Assembly: GCA_030407005.1 (NCBI GenBank)
Contig: JAUDYN010000001.1
Span: 1,860,001 to 1,924,000, forward strand
Length of the DNA: 64,000 nt
Source of the DNA: Desarmillaria ectypa
Taxonomy: Eukaryota; Basidiomycota; Agaricomycetes; Agaricales; Physalacriaceae
Reading direction: 5' to 3'
Position 1 is the first letter of the stretch. Each line of letters opens with the position of its first letter. A model generated the notes under the pieces. That model did not search any database and was not told the DNA's origin. It saw only the letters and a program-made list of their open reading frames with translations. Shown here one piece after another: positions 23,182-36,300 of this stretch. A program made the translations under genes and the position numbers.

Positions 23182-26100
23182 ATGGCTGATATAGAGAACG
23201 GGAGATGCCACAAAAAAGAGGCAGAGAGTGGTCCTTCCCTTCTTCAGAACGGCAATCTTGTGTTCCAAGGTGCGCTTCTGTTGCGTATTCTGTATTTGTA
23301 ACTAACCAAGGAGGACTATCAGCCCATCATGTAGGGTGGATTATCGCAACGTCTTTTACTCTTGTTGCAATTGCAACTTCCTTTTGGTTGATCATCAAAC
23401 ATCTTCAGTGGTATACCAATGTGTGTTGTTTCAAATGCTATTATGTCAGTGCTGACTGGTATTATTCAGAAACGCGAACAACGCTGTTCGTAACCCAGTA
23501 CATTTGACGCCTCCAGCCCGCTGACATCCCTCCAGATATTGTCCGCATCCTCCTTCTCGTGCCCATTTATGCTGTCATCAGTCTCGCTTCATATTTCTTC
23601 TGGGTAAGGTCCTTGTCATCCGGTCCGTATCTCCGCTGAACACTTCTCAGAATCACTCCACACCATTACTTCTGGTCCGCGATTGCTACGAATCCACTGT
23701 ACTCACCTCGTTCTTCTACCTGCTACTCAACTATCTATCACCCGACCCTGATGAGCAGAGGGCGATATTCATGAAGACCGGTCTCTCTCGCGAGGCCGAT
23801 GCGAAAGCTAGATTGGCGAGGGAGGAGTCGAAGAAATGGGTCTTTCCTCTTGGGTCAGTCAAGTGGAAACCTAGCGTAAGCTTCATTCCTCTATGGACGC
23901 CACCTCGTACTCACCATGTTGTTAGGATGGTTTGTATTTCCTACAATGGATGAAATGGGGTGTCCTCCAGTATTGTGTTATTCGACCACTGTAGGTCCTA
24001 CCTCATCTTTCGTTCGGTCGATGCTTAAGGGTCGCATAGGACTACTCTCTCCGCCGTTATTCTGGATTATATGGGACTGTATTGCGAAGAATCGTATGGA
24101 TTGGGCTGGGGCCATGTCTACGTATGTGCTTTCGCTTCATGACACATCAACTGAGTGGTAATGCTATCGTAGATTGTCGTCATCGTCTCTATCTCTGTCA
24201 CGATTGCCATGTACTGCCTGATTCAGCTGTATGTTCCTGTCGCGGAGATGTTAAGGCCACGTCGGCCCCTTCTAAAACTCTTTGCCATCAAGGCCGTCGG
24301 TGCGTGTAGCCCGTATGACAGCATTTGCGATTCTCATGCACCTTGAATCTTAGTGTTCCTTACGTTCTGGCAAGCAACATTTTTGTCGGTTTTGACTATG
24401 TTTGGTGTCGTCAAGAATGTAGGTCATGTCTAGGTAAAGTAAATTTCCCTCACTGACACTGTAAATACAGACGAAATACATGAATGCTGCTGACATCAAC
24501 ATCGGTATTGGTGCACTATTGGAGACTTTTGAGATGATGTGTGTATCATAACAGTCCTCATAAGCTCTATTCTAAGACTTTTCTAGGCTTTTCGGCTTCT
24601 TGCATATCCGAGCATTCACATACAAAGACTATCGGCCCTTCCATGATCCAGAGTCCAAGGACCCTCCTCCTTCCCGCACCCCAATATTACGATCTCTAGG
24701 TCATGCCATGGATTTCCGTGAAACATTCCGAGAAATATGGCAAGGTTGTGTGTACATGTGGGCCAAAATGTGGGGACGAGAGCCAAAACACGATTTAGGC
24801 GCCAAGCGAATTGCTCATTATGAGAGTGCGTTTGGTAAGGCCCGTAAGTCGCATCTGGAAGGGCCCAAGAGTGCTCTCATCGACAGGAAACATGCATATG
24901 ATGCCGAAAAGCTGGGGATGCATGCAGCCACGTTTCCCGCCGTGCACATTGATGTCGACGAACGCGTTGACGTTGGTGGACAACGCCAGTGGTTGGGTCT
25001 TGGCAATGATTATGGCTATGGTGTTCGTAGGGAAAGAAGTGATAGTCTAGAAGTCCAAATCGAACGAGAGCTGGAGCGAAGAGGCTATGGATCTCGCAAG
25101 TCATTTCGCATTCTATTTTCAGCCTTTTTTTCTCATTTTTGAACAGACATTCCCGGCAGAGGCCACATCAAGCCGGCACCCACTGAGGGCGAACATGTGG
25201 GAGATCACGGACAGCAGCGCTCTTGGTGGCGGTCCATCTATAACCGGGTATCTCAATCCGGGCAAGACGTTGACGAAGAGGATGTTCATCTCACTCCTTC
25301 AAGACGGCCTTCAAAGCGCAAGAATAAGTTCAAGTCCAAGACACGCTCCCGTCAACGTTCCAAGGACGTGGATGTGGGTCTTAGCTTGTTACATGATACC
25401 AACAATTTCGAAGACCCACCTCCTCCGAGCTTGATTCGTAAAAGTCGTGGCCAGGAGCAGTACTTGTGGAATCAGGATAATACTTACTATATACCTGGAG
25501 AGCATGGTACTGCACCTCACGAGGATATGTTGGCGCCCCTGTCTGTCTTCTCGGAACACAGGAGTTCTCATGTTCAGAGGAAACAGCAAAGACACATGTC
25601 ATCCTCTGGAACCTTCAAGACCCACACCAATTCGCGCCATGTCGATTCTAGCTTGCGTCACAGTGTTCCACGGGACTCGACGCGTTCTCCCCCTTCTCAA
25701 AACCCGCACGAAATACCCTCCCTTCATCTAACTCGTTCTGACAGCCTTTTCGGTCGCGTTTTCCCTCCTAGTACCGATCATGCAGCTTCAGTCAGGCATG
25801 CTCCTGTCACCGCTGCGACGTACGAAACCAACGTGATGCCAATGTACGACATTGGTCTTGCTGGCGAGCGAAGCACGTTGCACGCAAAAGTAGATGCTGG
25901 CACACAACTAACAGCCAATGCACCTATACCGACTGCTGGCATTCCCGTGGAGATCGTAGATCCTACACTCGAAGTTTCTGTACCGGAAGACCCTGTTCAA
26001 GAGGATGATGGAATGGCCGGCACTCGAGGGTCACATGAACGAGAGTCTACTATTTACCGTCCCAAACTTCGTATTTACACTAATGCCAGCGAGACGGTAC

Positions 26101-26648
26101 ATCCTCTTGTAACGAATATCATCGAAGTTCTCTATACTAGTCCGGATGTCATGTCCCCTTCGGAGCAGCCGACAAGTCCGCCACCTTCCCGATGCCTTCG
26201 CCGTAGTTCCGCACAAGTCTATTCCCCATCCGAGGTAGCTGCCAGACGACAGCAGCGTCGCATATCTGCGCCTTCCCGGCGTGCTATACATTCTCCGCAT
26301 CATACATACATCCCACAATCATCCAATCGGCCATATCCCGACTACAGGTTGCTAGAATACCAACCCACATCCAGCACGAGTCCTGGGACATACTACCACC
26401 TTCCTATCTCTCAACACTATGCAGATGACAATCTGGGCAGCAACGTCACTCAGCCCTCTCATTCGAGGACCCTGGATGCCGAAAAGCATCCAGAGGGCCG
26501 GCTAGAAATGCGATCGAGTAATTCACGGTATCCTGGCTTGCCTCGTTCCCCGACTCCTCGTGGCCCTGACCAATATTCCCCCGAGGCAACGTCTTCTAGC
26601 TGCTCTCAAACCCAAGACCAGTATCTGACCAACAGACCTTTACGATAG
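23182..26648 (+). CDS. OST-alpha/TMEM184 family transmembrane protein with long disordered tail
   Basis: The family (Pfam Solute_trans_a) includes the organic solute transporter alpha subunit and TMEM184 proteins. The start is MADIENGRCHKK at 23,182; the exon join at about 23,269/23,322 gives HHVGWIIATSFTLVAIATSF. The family signature follows: HLQWYTN, KREQRY joined to IVRILLLVPIYAVISLASY, then WNHSTPLLLVRDCYESTVL and FFYLLLNYLSPD. Later helices include the QWMKWGVLQYCVIRP region (about 23,930-23,985), a VVIVSISVTIAMYCLIQLYV helix (24,175-24,235) and FLTFWQATFLSVL (24,355-24,395). After the seventh helix, a Ser/Pro/Arg-rich hydrophilic tail of some 600 residues runs through the single long exon 25,150-26,648, much longer than animal OST-alpha. 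About ten exons and 990 residues are estimated. Substrate is unknown. No frame break was seen. Confidence 0.85.
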
Positions 26649-27286
26649 CTCATGACCTCCAGTGACAAACTTATTCATTTAAACCATACTGATGACCCTT
26701 TGCACGACCATATTCTATCCTTATTCGATCTGCGTATTGTATCTTAAGTAAACCTTTTTCTGTATATACTGTACGGACTGATAGTTCATGCTGCATGTGC
26801 AAAGCTGGAGCTTGTTACAACTTGGGCTGGATCATGATGGGACGAGAACGCCAGTGGGTTGGCCGAGACTGCTTTGCCGTGGCGCCGCAACGAAAAGAAC
26901 TTTAGAATTGACGACTTGACACTACAGCGACAGTGTCAGTAGCTGCTCGAGTTAACTGAAACTTCCAAGCAAGGTAACTGCCGGCGGCACGGCGTTTTCG
27001 GAACTTGCCGCTCCCTCTACAAAAGGAAGTTGTGGCTTGTATTCGGAACTATCATGCACCTACTTGACTTCGGGCACAATTTCCATATTTGCAGAGCCTT
27101 GTCTGTGTACCTCGACACATACTGTCCCTGGACGTGACAAGCCGAAGTGCGGGAGATTTGTGGCAATCGTATTCATATAGTCCGTGTTACTGTGATACTG
27201 CAATGGTCTACACAGCAAGCCTCTCATCTTTCACCTAGTATGTATATTATGAACCACGGTATAAAAATTCTTGCACCTCTTCGTCT
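26649..27286. other. Intergenic between convergent genes
   Basis: The 3' flanks of the OST-alpha-like gene and the aldo-keto reductase gene meet here. Nothing else was recognised. Confidence 0.4.
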
Positions 27287-28393
27287 TCACACCGTGACAA
27301 CACCACCTTTGACCATGTTCCAGCCAAGTTCCTCGTACGACCAGCTAAAAACAGTGCCGTCGGGTTGGTGATAACCCAAAAGCGACTTGTGCATTCCAGG
27401 CTGCAAGTGAATATCATTGATCCGGTTAATCTGTGCATCAGACAGCTTCACGAGCTGACAGGAATCATATGTGACTATGGTTGGGTCGCTTGAGAGATGA
27501 GTATGTACCTGAATATTCGCAGCCATTCTTTCTTCATTTTCACTCTTTGGAATCACGATTGTCCCACGTTGGACCGCCCAGCTAAGAAGAACCTGAGCGG
27601 CAGTGACATGCAGCTCTTCGGCAATAGCTTTGACGGTGTTATCGTTCAGAAGGAAGGGGCCTTGTCCTAACAAGAAGCAGAGGTAAGTTGGGAGCCGAAT
27701 GCTTTTGTGCGGTTACAGACCTAGCGGAGAATACGCAGTCAGAGGGATTTTCTTCTCATCACAATATTTCTTGAGGTCCTCTTGGGGGAGACATGGATGA
27801 CATTCGACTTGATTGGTGGCCGGGATGACAGTGCATTGAGGTAGAAGCTGTTCAAGAGTCTTAATAGAAAAGTTTGAGACTCCAATACTCTTTACTTTGC
27901 CTAAGATAATCGTCAGATCATTCGTGTTATCAGCCAAGGAATAAAGAATAGATTACCAGTGGCGAGGAGCTTCTCCATATCCTTCCAGGTATTGACAATA
28001 GTAGGATGCTCATGAGGCCTGAAGACACAAATCCGTGCCCAGATAAATATGTGATCATGGCTTACGATATCCGGCTGCCTATAGATTTAGCCCACCTAGT
28101 AAGTGAATGCGAAAGGAAAATCGAGTAGTCCTACTGTATCAAAATGGCGATAGCCAGCCTATATCAATAAATTATCCAGTTATAAAGCCCAAAACCGCAA
28201 AGATAGATTACCTTGAGAGCTTTCTTGCACATCTCATAGACGCGCTCTCCGCCTCCAAACGTTCCCATCCAACATCTATCAAATCTTAGTTGATTGCCAC
28301 AGAACTTAGAAGGCGAAATGTACAGCACCCCATGCCTATAGATGGAATCTTGGCTCCATTGTTAAAATCGACCGATGGTATGTAAACCGACAT
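27287..28393 (-). pseudogene. Aldo-keto reductase with internal deletion
   Basis: The N-terminus is typical: ATG 28,393 gives MSVYIPSVDFNNGAKIPSIG, then across a 53-base intron MGCWMGTFGGGERVYEMC, then AGYRHFDT and AAGY (28,066-28,078). The C-terminal part is also typical: [56 protein letters not shown], then the VLLSWAVQRGTIVIPKS NADPH-site region (about 27,570). Only 47 bases (28,019-28,065) separate AAGY from the HPTIV exon, where family members have some 55-70 residues, including the catalytic Lys and His of the Asp-Tyr-Lys-His tetrad. The phases of the two flanking exons also do not match with canonical splice sites. The Asp (HFDT) and Tyr (AAGY) remain. I infer an inactivated gene; an assembly deletion is the alternative. 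It lies about 300 bases downstream of the halogenase on the same strand. Confidence 0.75.
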
Positions 28394-28691
28394 GATGGCA
28401 ATCGATAACGATTCAAAGTCAATCCGAGTTGAGAACGGAAAAGGGACGGTCAACCGGGTCCGAATGAGATATGTGATATGATCATGGCGTAATAGAACTA
28501 TGTACAGTACTTATTGTACGGGTGCATCGTTGAAACAAAAAGTACACAAATATTTGTGAGAAAACACCGAGGATTAAAAGCGAATATAAACATAAAGTAC
28601 ATGTTCATCGACAGAAGAAGAAAGTGGGTGAACATAAAACATACATAAATACGGACAGCTCCGTAGTTTCGGTGTACAGCAAAAGGAATAC

Positions 28692-30948
28692 TTAAATTTT
28701 TTCGAGTCCCAGAGATCCCTTCTTCAGCCGTACAACATAACCATCAAGATTCTCTGACTCGAGGTTATGAATGCCGTACTCGGCATGTACGACTCGGCGA
28801 GCATTGACTTTGTCAAGTACCAATTTTGAAGCTTGTAGGTCGAATTCGTTGTCTCCCTCAACCGCAGGGGTAACCTGAAGGAGAGCTTTTTCGAGTGAGC
28901 TAGGATGCATAACAGGGGATGTGACGTCAAGTAGCTCCTTGCTGATTTTTCCGTTTTGGTGGAGCTTTTCGTGTTGCTCGGGTGTTGTGGGATTGAAGAG
29001 GTTGACACAGAAGTCCAAGGATTTTTGTAGTTCGGTTTCGGAAAGACGAGTTCCCATGTCGGATGCACCCTGAATGACTGTTAATATAATATGGCTCAAT
29101 GTGAGGTCGATCGAGTGAAGGCAACGCAGCTTACCGGGTCGTAGAAATGCGAATGCTCTGTCGAAATTATTTTCATTGACATCAGAGAGGATGGAGATGT
29201 TTTGAGCTCGAATCTGTTTGTAAGCACTCAGAACAATAAGCTGGAACCTATAAAATATGAGGACACTCAGCTTGTCGATCCGCAGAACGGAGGGGCCGCT
29301 GACCTTGTATAACTGGTGGCAACTCGGTTCGTATGCCATTTCGCCGCTTTTGTTTCAGTAGTATCACCACGAAAGGAGGCACATATAGTAGCAGCAGCAG
29401 ATAGAGCAGAAGTCATGGCTAAGTGGATACCGCTCGAGAACAGGGGATCAATGAATGCTGCTCACATAATGAGTCCACGTCAGAAATAAAAAAGAAGCAG
29501 GATTACCTCCGGCATCCCCAACAATTCTGAAGCCATTACCAGCATACGAGTTCGCTGAATAGCTGTAGTCGCTCGCTTTTGCTATAGTTTCTTCCATGAA
29601 CGTCCCCTTACTACTTATCAAATCAACGAGATGTGGTGCAAGTGAGAGGCTCGCTAAGTAACGTGAAGCAGTGTCCGAATTCGAATGATTGGGCACAGAA
29701 ACAGAGGGGAATGGCGATGGCGGAATTAGATGTTTGAGATTCTGGTTGTATACCTCCTCATTCATCACAACACCCACAGAAGTAGTCCCATTGTGAAGGG
29801 GAATGAACCAGGCCCAGCCGGATTCATCTACATAAAGAAAGCCCTTGAGTATGTGCAAGCAGGCTTCTAGTCATGAAACGAACCAGTTAAAGCCTCGAAC
29901 CAAGGAGAACCCTCTTTTTTTGTGCCAACTCCGTAAGTTCCTACATCTTTCCAGTAACCCCAGACGGCAATATTTTTAAGAGACTGGTTGAAGTGTCGGT
30001 TTTTCAAATATTTTGTTGACATGACGCCTGCTCGTCCGGAAGCATCAACTAGGTATTTGAAAGTGGTCATCCCGGTAAATTTGATTGGTTCAGAGACAAT
30101 CTCTGGGCTTTTGGTGCCGTCTCTGGACGTATTTGGCGAAACAGGCGGAGAAATGGGGGCTGGGGGGGGCGTATGTGTCCATGTCGCAGATATTGGCCTC
30201 GAAGGATCAGTCTGAGAGAAAGTGAGACTGTTGACTCTAGTGAGCTCGTACACAGAGGCGCCGCACGTCCGGGCATGGTTCATTAGAAGAAGGTCGAACT
30301 CTGAGCGATCCTAAAACGACATCAACTTCTGTATAAGATGAAGGAACTCAGACGTACAACATTCCAGGCGTTATTGTTATGCCCAATGGCGACAAAATCG
30401 GTGTCTAGGAGAAAGTTAAAGCAAGACTGAATAGCCTACAATGCCCTCACCTACATCCTTCCTCGGCATACTGCCTGAATTTGAGAGCGGCACCCGGCTA
30501 AGAGTTGTTGAGCGTTAAAAAACACCGCATATATACGTCGAAAATTGACGTACCTTGCGCACGAAGCCGTGATTTGCAAGTTTTTCTTCCGCACCGATGA
30601 AGCGCAGATAATGGCGTACCGATGGTATGAGGCTCTCTCCAATGTGGTACCTGAGCACGCTGCATATCAGAGCAATCAGTTAAAACAGGGCTAACGACCC
30701 ACCTGGGAAACTTGGACGCCTCAAAAACGGCAACCTCCAGCCCTTCTCGAGCTAGGGCGGCGGCAGCGTAACTGCCTGCGGGCCCACCTACGGAAACATC
30801 AGTCAAGGAAAGATAGATCAACGAGAATACAAAGCACCTCCGATAATGAGGACGTCAATGTGCTACGATGACGAAAAATGTCAGCGAAACGCAAGCTCGT
30901 GGTAAGAAAGCATACCTTGGGTGGGAGCTTCACGTTTTGAGTAGGCAT
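28692..30948 (-). CDS. Flavin-dependent halogenase
   Basis: These enzymes use FADH2, O2 and halide to make hypohalous acid and halogenate aromatic (often phenolic) substrates. The start is [11 protein letters not shown] at 30,948; the next short exons give [20 protein letters not shown], with the GxGxxG FAD-binding fold. Then [20 protein letters not shown] across an intron (30,650-30,715), FVRK joined to [10 protein letters not shown] (candidate catalytic Lys region), and [10 protein letters not shown]. The halogenase WxWxIP motif appears as [18 protein letters not shown] (about 29,770-29,825). GDAG at about 29,510 is the second FAD contact. The C-terminal helical part ends GSLGLEKI at 28,692. 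About 550 residues and around ten introns are estimated; no frame break was seen. It resembles the ArmH1-5 halogenases of Armillaria, which chlorinate melleolide-type aromatic esters. No polyketide or terpene synthase is present in the window, so its substrate is unknown. Confidence 0.88.
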
Positions 30949-31778
30949 TGGGGAAGGATAGGGACCCACCTAGCAATTTAATGGTTGCTATATACCAGAG
31001 AGAACGAGCAGGATTCTGTGAATACTGGAAGGCGACTAGATCATCCAGATGGTAGTCAGGTTTGAAGCTACTCGCCTGGTAGGAGTGCCGGTCTAGTTAG
31101 GGATTACCTAAGTTTCTTCGTGTAGCGGGCACATCTGAAAATGTACCTTGGCGCAATCTCAGAGCATAATAATATACTCGAAAACTGCTTTCGAGCAGGT
31201 TATCAGCAACGTAACAATATCTTTCTCGTCGGCGAATTTGGATATCGCAGTAAGAAAGAACACTTCTTTTCAACGTGCCGAGTATCCCTGCTACAAACAC
31301 ACTTTCCAATGACTCATGTTCCGAGGACGACCGAGATCGTATGCAGGGAAAGACTGAAAACCCCCAAAAAAAAGCCTAGCTCTGATCGGACATAAGCCTT
31401 CTGGAGCGCCATCGACATTTGAGACAGCCCTCTGTAGAACCACATTGCCGCTTCGACTTCGTTTATCGTCTAAGAACCAGTTCTTTGCAGACTTGAGGAG
31501 AAAAACGAAGGTAGTTATCCATTTTTCAAGAAGCATGACGCCCGAAGAGAAAGAATATGTTGCTCAAGACGGAACTCCAGAGGCATAGCCAGATTGGATG
31601 CAGAAGCACCGGCGCAGGCGCCCAAAGCCAACGCAAAAAAAAAAAAGTCGAAGCTTCGAACAAGAGCCGAGCTCCGAGATCGTGCCGAGTGTAAAAGCAT
31701 GTGATTGTGTTTCAACGCGTCAATTTCCAATTCACCATTTTCTCTGTCTACACAGTACAGCGAACTACTGTTCCCCCC
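30949..31778. other. Intergenic, divergent promoter region
   Basis: About 830 bases lie between the halogenase start and the next plus-strand gene. An 11-12 base A-run sits near 31,637-31,648. No gene was recognised; the minus-strand frame 31,515-31,730 is low-complexity and unsupported. Confidence 0.4.
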
Positions 31779-32968
31779 ATGGACGAGCTCATCACCTACA
31801 TCGAAGGACCAAGGACCCGGTATTCTCGCCTAGATAATGCTAACGAATACCTTCGAGAAGTGTTCAGTAGGTGGCATCCTTACTTTCTAGTGTTCCACTC
31901 AAAACTCTGAAAACTAGGTTTTATGGACCAGCACGTCGTCAACAAGCCATTGGAAGCTCAACCTGTTCCCTTAGAACTTCTCATATTTACTATAGATCAA
32001 AGCATCTCCCCGCTGTTCGTCATAAATGCTGACGCCTACCCAAATTTGCTCGACTTGATTGCCAGTGTAGAGCAGTACCGACGTGCGCTTCTGAAGAAAG
32101 CAGAGGAAGCCATCGTGTGGGATAAAGCATGTATTGGTATGGGACAGATTAATGAAGCTTTTACAAGTGAGGAGCGTGCAGCATTACACGACATGGTGAA
32201 TCTGGCAGCAGATCAGCGGGAGCTCTTCATAGCGATTGTAGTGGACCTGTGCAAGATGGTAAGCATCACCTACCATCCTAGCATCATGCTAATGCTCTTC
32301 ACTAACGCGTAGGATATATTTTACTTGCTTCGATCCGAAGACCACCATCTCACCGATGTGATGTTGCGGCTCAGCCAGCACTTCCCATGGTTACCTTCAC
32401 GCGGCGGTGTGCCCGTCGACTCTCCTCTTCTTTTCCTCCAAGCAGATCTTGATGAACACGAGCGCAATCTCTTGCTCGAAGCCGGAAAATCATGCTGCAA
32501 AACTCTCGTCGATATCTACGAATGGGCCAAGAAACAAAACTCCGATGAGTACGTTCTTTACGTTCTTTTATCTGGTCTTTTCCTGAATTATGGTTATACC
32601 CAAAAGTATACGCACTCTAGTCAAGAAGAGCGATGAAATACCCAATATCGTTCCCGAGTTCGACAAACCAAGGCTGGTCAGAGCTATCCATCGCTATACG
32701 GACGCTGTCAATGACATGTATTCGACACTCCACGGATTATTCCCGGCAGCTGATGCCAATGAACGTTCGCATACTATGGGACATCCCCCCGGAACCTCGC
32801 CGCTATCACGATAATCATCTGCCACTATCAGGTTCATGGATGTTACGGCGGCTCATTTGCTCCTCCCTTTGCTGGGATCCGGAAGCCCACAAAAACAAAG
32901 TGAGTCCAACTCACGTCAATGATGATTCACAGCAAGTAATCCTCAACGTTTACCCTAAACTTCAGTGA
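31779..32968 (+). CDS. Helical protein of unknown function
   Basis: A consistent multi-exon model begins MDELITYIEGPRTRYSRL at ATG 31,779, splices to FMDQHVVNKPLEAQPVPLEL, then into EERAALHDMVNLAADQREL, IFYLLRSEDHHLTDVMLRL and FLQADLDEHERNLLLEAGKS. It continues across an intron to RTLVKKSDEIPNIVPEFD and ends EAHKNK with a stop at 32,966-32,968, formed after a final intron. Introns have GT..AG ends and lengths of about 50-65 bases. The product of about 330 residues is charged and mostly helical, with no signal peptide or membrane helix. I do not recognise the family. It is divergent from the halogenase, with an 830-base shared upstream region. Confidence 0.65.
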
Positions 32969-33397
32969 TATGTGTACGCTGTCTTGCCCCACTTGGTGGC
33001 GCTATGAAGCGGGACTATGGGCGTGCCTTGGGGCTTACGGCAACCTTTGCTGTAGAGGAATATCCAAACCAAATTGGGATGGGTCTGTGGTGTTTCCTGC
33101 CCCCGTGTAACTTGTACAGCGGATCAGTCAAACGTAAGGTGTTTAGTACTTACTATTCGGGATAACTGTAGTCTTTAATAAGGTGCCAATGCACGTTGTA
33201 GCCTCTGTGTCGCCCTGGCGAAACCACCACACACATAAAAACGACTATCTTCCAAGGAATCAGATTCGGAACCAGAATAATTAAAAGTATCACAAATACT
33301 AGTGATAGTAGTAAACTTGCTAGTCATAAGCGTAATATCTATCAAACTGAGTTATGCCGGAGATCATGAATCACAGAGTGAGCGCCAGCTCCACCTC
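32969..33397. other. Intergenic between convergent genes
   Basis: No gene was recognised in this 430-base stretch. It contains the 3' flanks of the unknown helical protein gene and of the PDAT gene. Confidence 0.4.
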
Positions 33398-36300
33398 CTA
33401 GTCAAGGTCCCACTGTACGCGCCTTGCATACTCTCGAATATTAGAGACGAAATTCTCCTCCACCTCATGGCCTACACCCGTCGCCACCTTCAAAATGATT
33501 TCATTCAGGCCCGTAGATCCGAGGATATCGACGTGGTCACTCGTATTTGCTCCACCACGCGGTATCGATGGAACAGGCAGATGCGGTAGCTTAAAAACAA
33601 CCATAAGAATGGGAAAGATGAAACGCGACAAGAGCTTACTTCAACTGTAGTGACCTTGATACCAGCTGGGTTCCAGCGTGGCCGTTTCCACCCTTCAACA
33701 CACATGGCGCCAAGACTCAGAAGACTAACTGTTCCGTCACCTTCTCCCATTTTGACACCGTTACGGACCTAGATGTTATGTGGATCCAAAACACCTATGT
33801 AGAAAAGATACTAAGGCTTGCCTTGGGACTTAGAGTTTCGTTAGTATAATCAGCATCAATCCAACTCTTCCTCGTCAAAGGCATATCCAGCGGGGGTCGT
33901 TCGGTTACACATTCATCATCAGCGGGATCTGAGCAGGTCGGGTCCAGGCCATCGACAGAGTTGTCGTCGTGTTCGTATGCGCCCCTGGCGTACCTGTTCG
34001 GGTGGATAAGCGGCAGTTTTGATATAGACTTATAACCACAAACCAATACGAACGCTGGATAACGTGCCAGCATTACTTAATCTGCATGTCTATCGTGATA
34101 AGTAGCACCTAGTTACACGTACCTCGGTTTCTTTCCCGTGTCCATAAACACAATACATTTTCATGGACGGCGCATTGGGTAGTCTTGAAGCACTTGTGAA
34201 TCGACAGAGTCGTTGCCTAAGTCCGAATGACGCACCTAACCTCGAGCGGATTCGACCACTTCGTATGATCGCCATCGTTCCGCTTCAAGATCGCTTCGTC
34301 TCTCTCAATTCCAACGGAATAGTTGGTTGTCATCATTTTCTTTCGGGCTCTCAGCACATTGTGATATCAGGAGACGTGATATACGCACCTGGAAAGTGGC
34401 AGGGGTGTGTTGCAGGATCCAGGTTCCGGCTTCTTCAGAAGTCATGTTTCCTACACCGTCGTTCCCCACCGACAGCATCTGGGACTCCCGGAAAGCGATT
34501 AACTCTCCATGAGTATGTATCGAATCGGCCTGATCATCCGGTGCGAAGTGAGCATTCCCCCATACCGCATCGCCACCCTACGGGGCATTCAGATACATAA
34601 AGAGTACGCCGGATTATTCTAGTCACCTTGATCCACATGCTAGCACTTCCAGCCCAAGAGAGGAACAATTTCCTGCGCTCTGCTCGCGAGAAAAACCGCT
34701 CGAGCACTGACATATTAAAGACTTGCTGGATATTGGAAACCATCGGCTCACCATAAGAGCCGGCAGGATTCATTTGTACGGTGTCTTTCATTTCACCGGA
34801 TAAGAATGCAGCCATCGCCTTTGCCTGTAGCAGGTGGAAATTTGGGTGTTGCTTAGATAGTAATACTTTTATAACAGTCTGCTTACTACGCCCTACAGAA
34901 TGACATCAGTGAATTGAGAAAACCGAGCATAAGATTGTGCTCACAAGATGGGTGCCTCCGATGGAAATGTAGGCCTCGATGTGATTCTACTCAAACATTA
35001 ACTTGTGTCCATCACAGAAAGGAATCGAACCAACCTCAACCCAGGTGGGTCCACCTCCTCCATGTTCGAGGGATTCTACCCATTTGAAACTAGAGATGAG
35101 AGACGACGAGATTCAGCACAGGAAGAATATCATTCACGACATACAAGTACTAGATCGTGAACACAGGAATTAGTTGGAGCAGCATGAACGCCTAAGACAC
35201 ATACTAGCACAACCTAAGAGATGGCCAAGAATTAGGGATTTTTGTCGACGAGTAGCGATACCTACCGTGGCACCCATTGAGTGTGCTGCGATGACCGTCT
35301 TCTTCCTTTCCATCCGCCTAAAGACAGACGGTCGGTGCCGGTACAGCGGACAAAATAATTGACGTACTTGAAACTCTCTATGACAGACTTGAGTCTTGAA
35401 AAATAGCCATCCCTTTCCTCTAAATTATAATAGGATAAGCGCCAGTCATATGGTGCTAGAAACAGATTATTGGTATCATAATTTACGACGGCTAGATTCT
35501 CCACAATCTTGGACCTGATACTCTCTAAATGAGCCGATAAGGAGAAAAACAAGACTTGTAACACACCAAATCCAGTATCCTTGAATAAAACTGCTAGCAG
35601 CATCTATACCTTGCGCGGCTCTTATCTTAGCATCAGGAGGATCGAGTCCGGTGATTGGGTCAAGCATCATTGCCGCTATCCACTTTTCGCGGTTGAATGT
35701 AACTTGGCTCAACATATTGAATCCTCCCCATAGCTTCTCGCGGAAGAAAGGACGATAATCCGGAGTAGTAGACCATGATTCTAGTCCCTATTAACTTGCG
35801 TAAAGCCAAGGACAGGGAAGAGATGTGCACGCTTACTGTTGAGATAACACCGGGAACGAGAATGACGGGATATTCGGCTGACAGTCCTCTTTCTGCCATC
35901 TTCTCACCGACCTGAAATTCTCGCCCATCACGATTGAACTTCCATAGCTCGGGAATATTGCTGCGTAGTCGGATCCACTCGGCCTCAACTCGAGAAAAAT
36001 CGAAGTCTGGGAGAGCTGGGAGAGAAATATCATACTCATCCATGAAGAGTAGCAGTTGGGCCTGCATCCCCTCAATATCCGTTCGATCAATCAAGGAGAA
36101 GCCAAGCAGAATACCAACTATGGGAAGATTGAAGTCTAGTGCGAGCAGAGTGGCAGAAAGAACGTACAAAGTATGCCAAGAGAGAACAGAAATCTTCGTG
36201 TCGCAAAGAACGACCAATGCTTCTGTTTGTGCATCAGTGAGACTCGGTCATTACATGAAGACATCGGGGCATACTGTTTCTCCATGCCTCAACCCTTTCA

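Noticed and set aside
35005..35040. tRNA-like tcgaacc word
   Set aside because: It lies in an intron/exon stretch of PDAT and no cloverleaf can be drawn around it.
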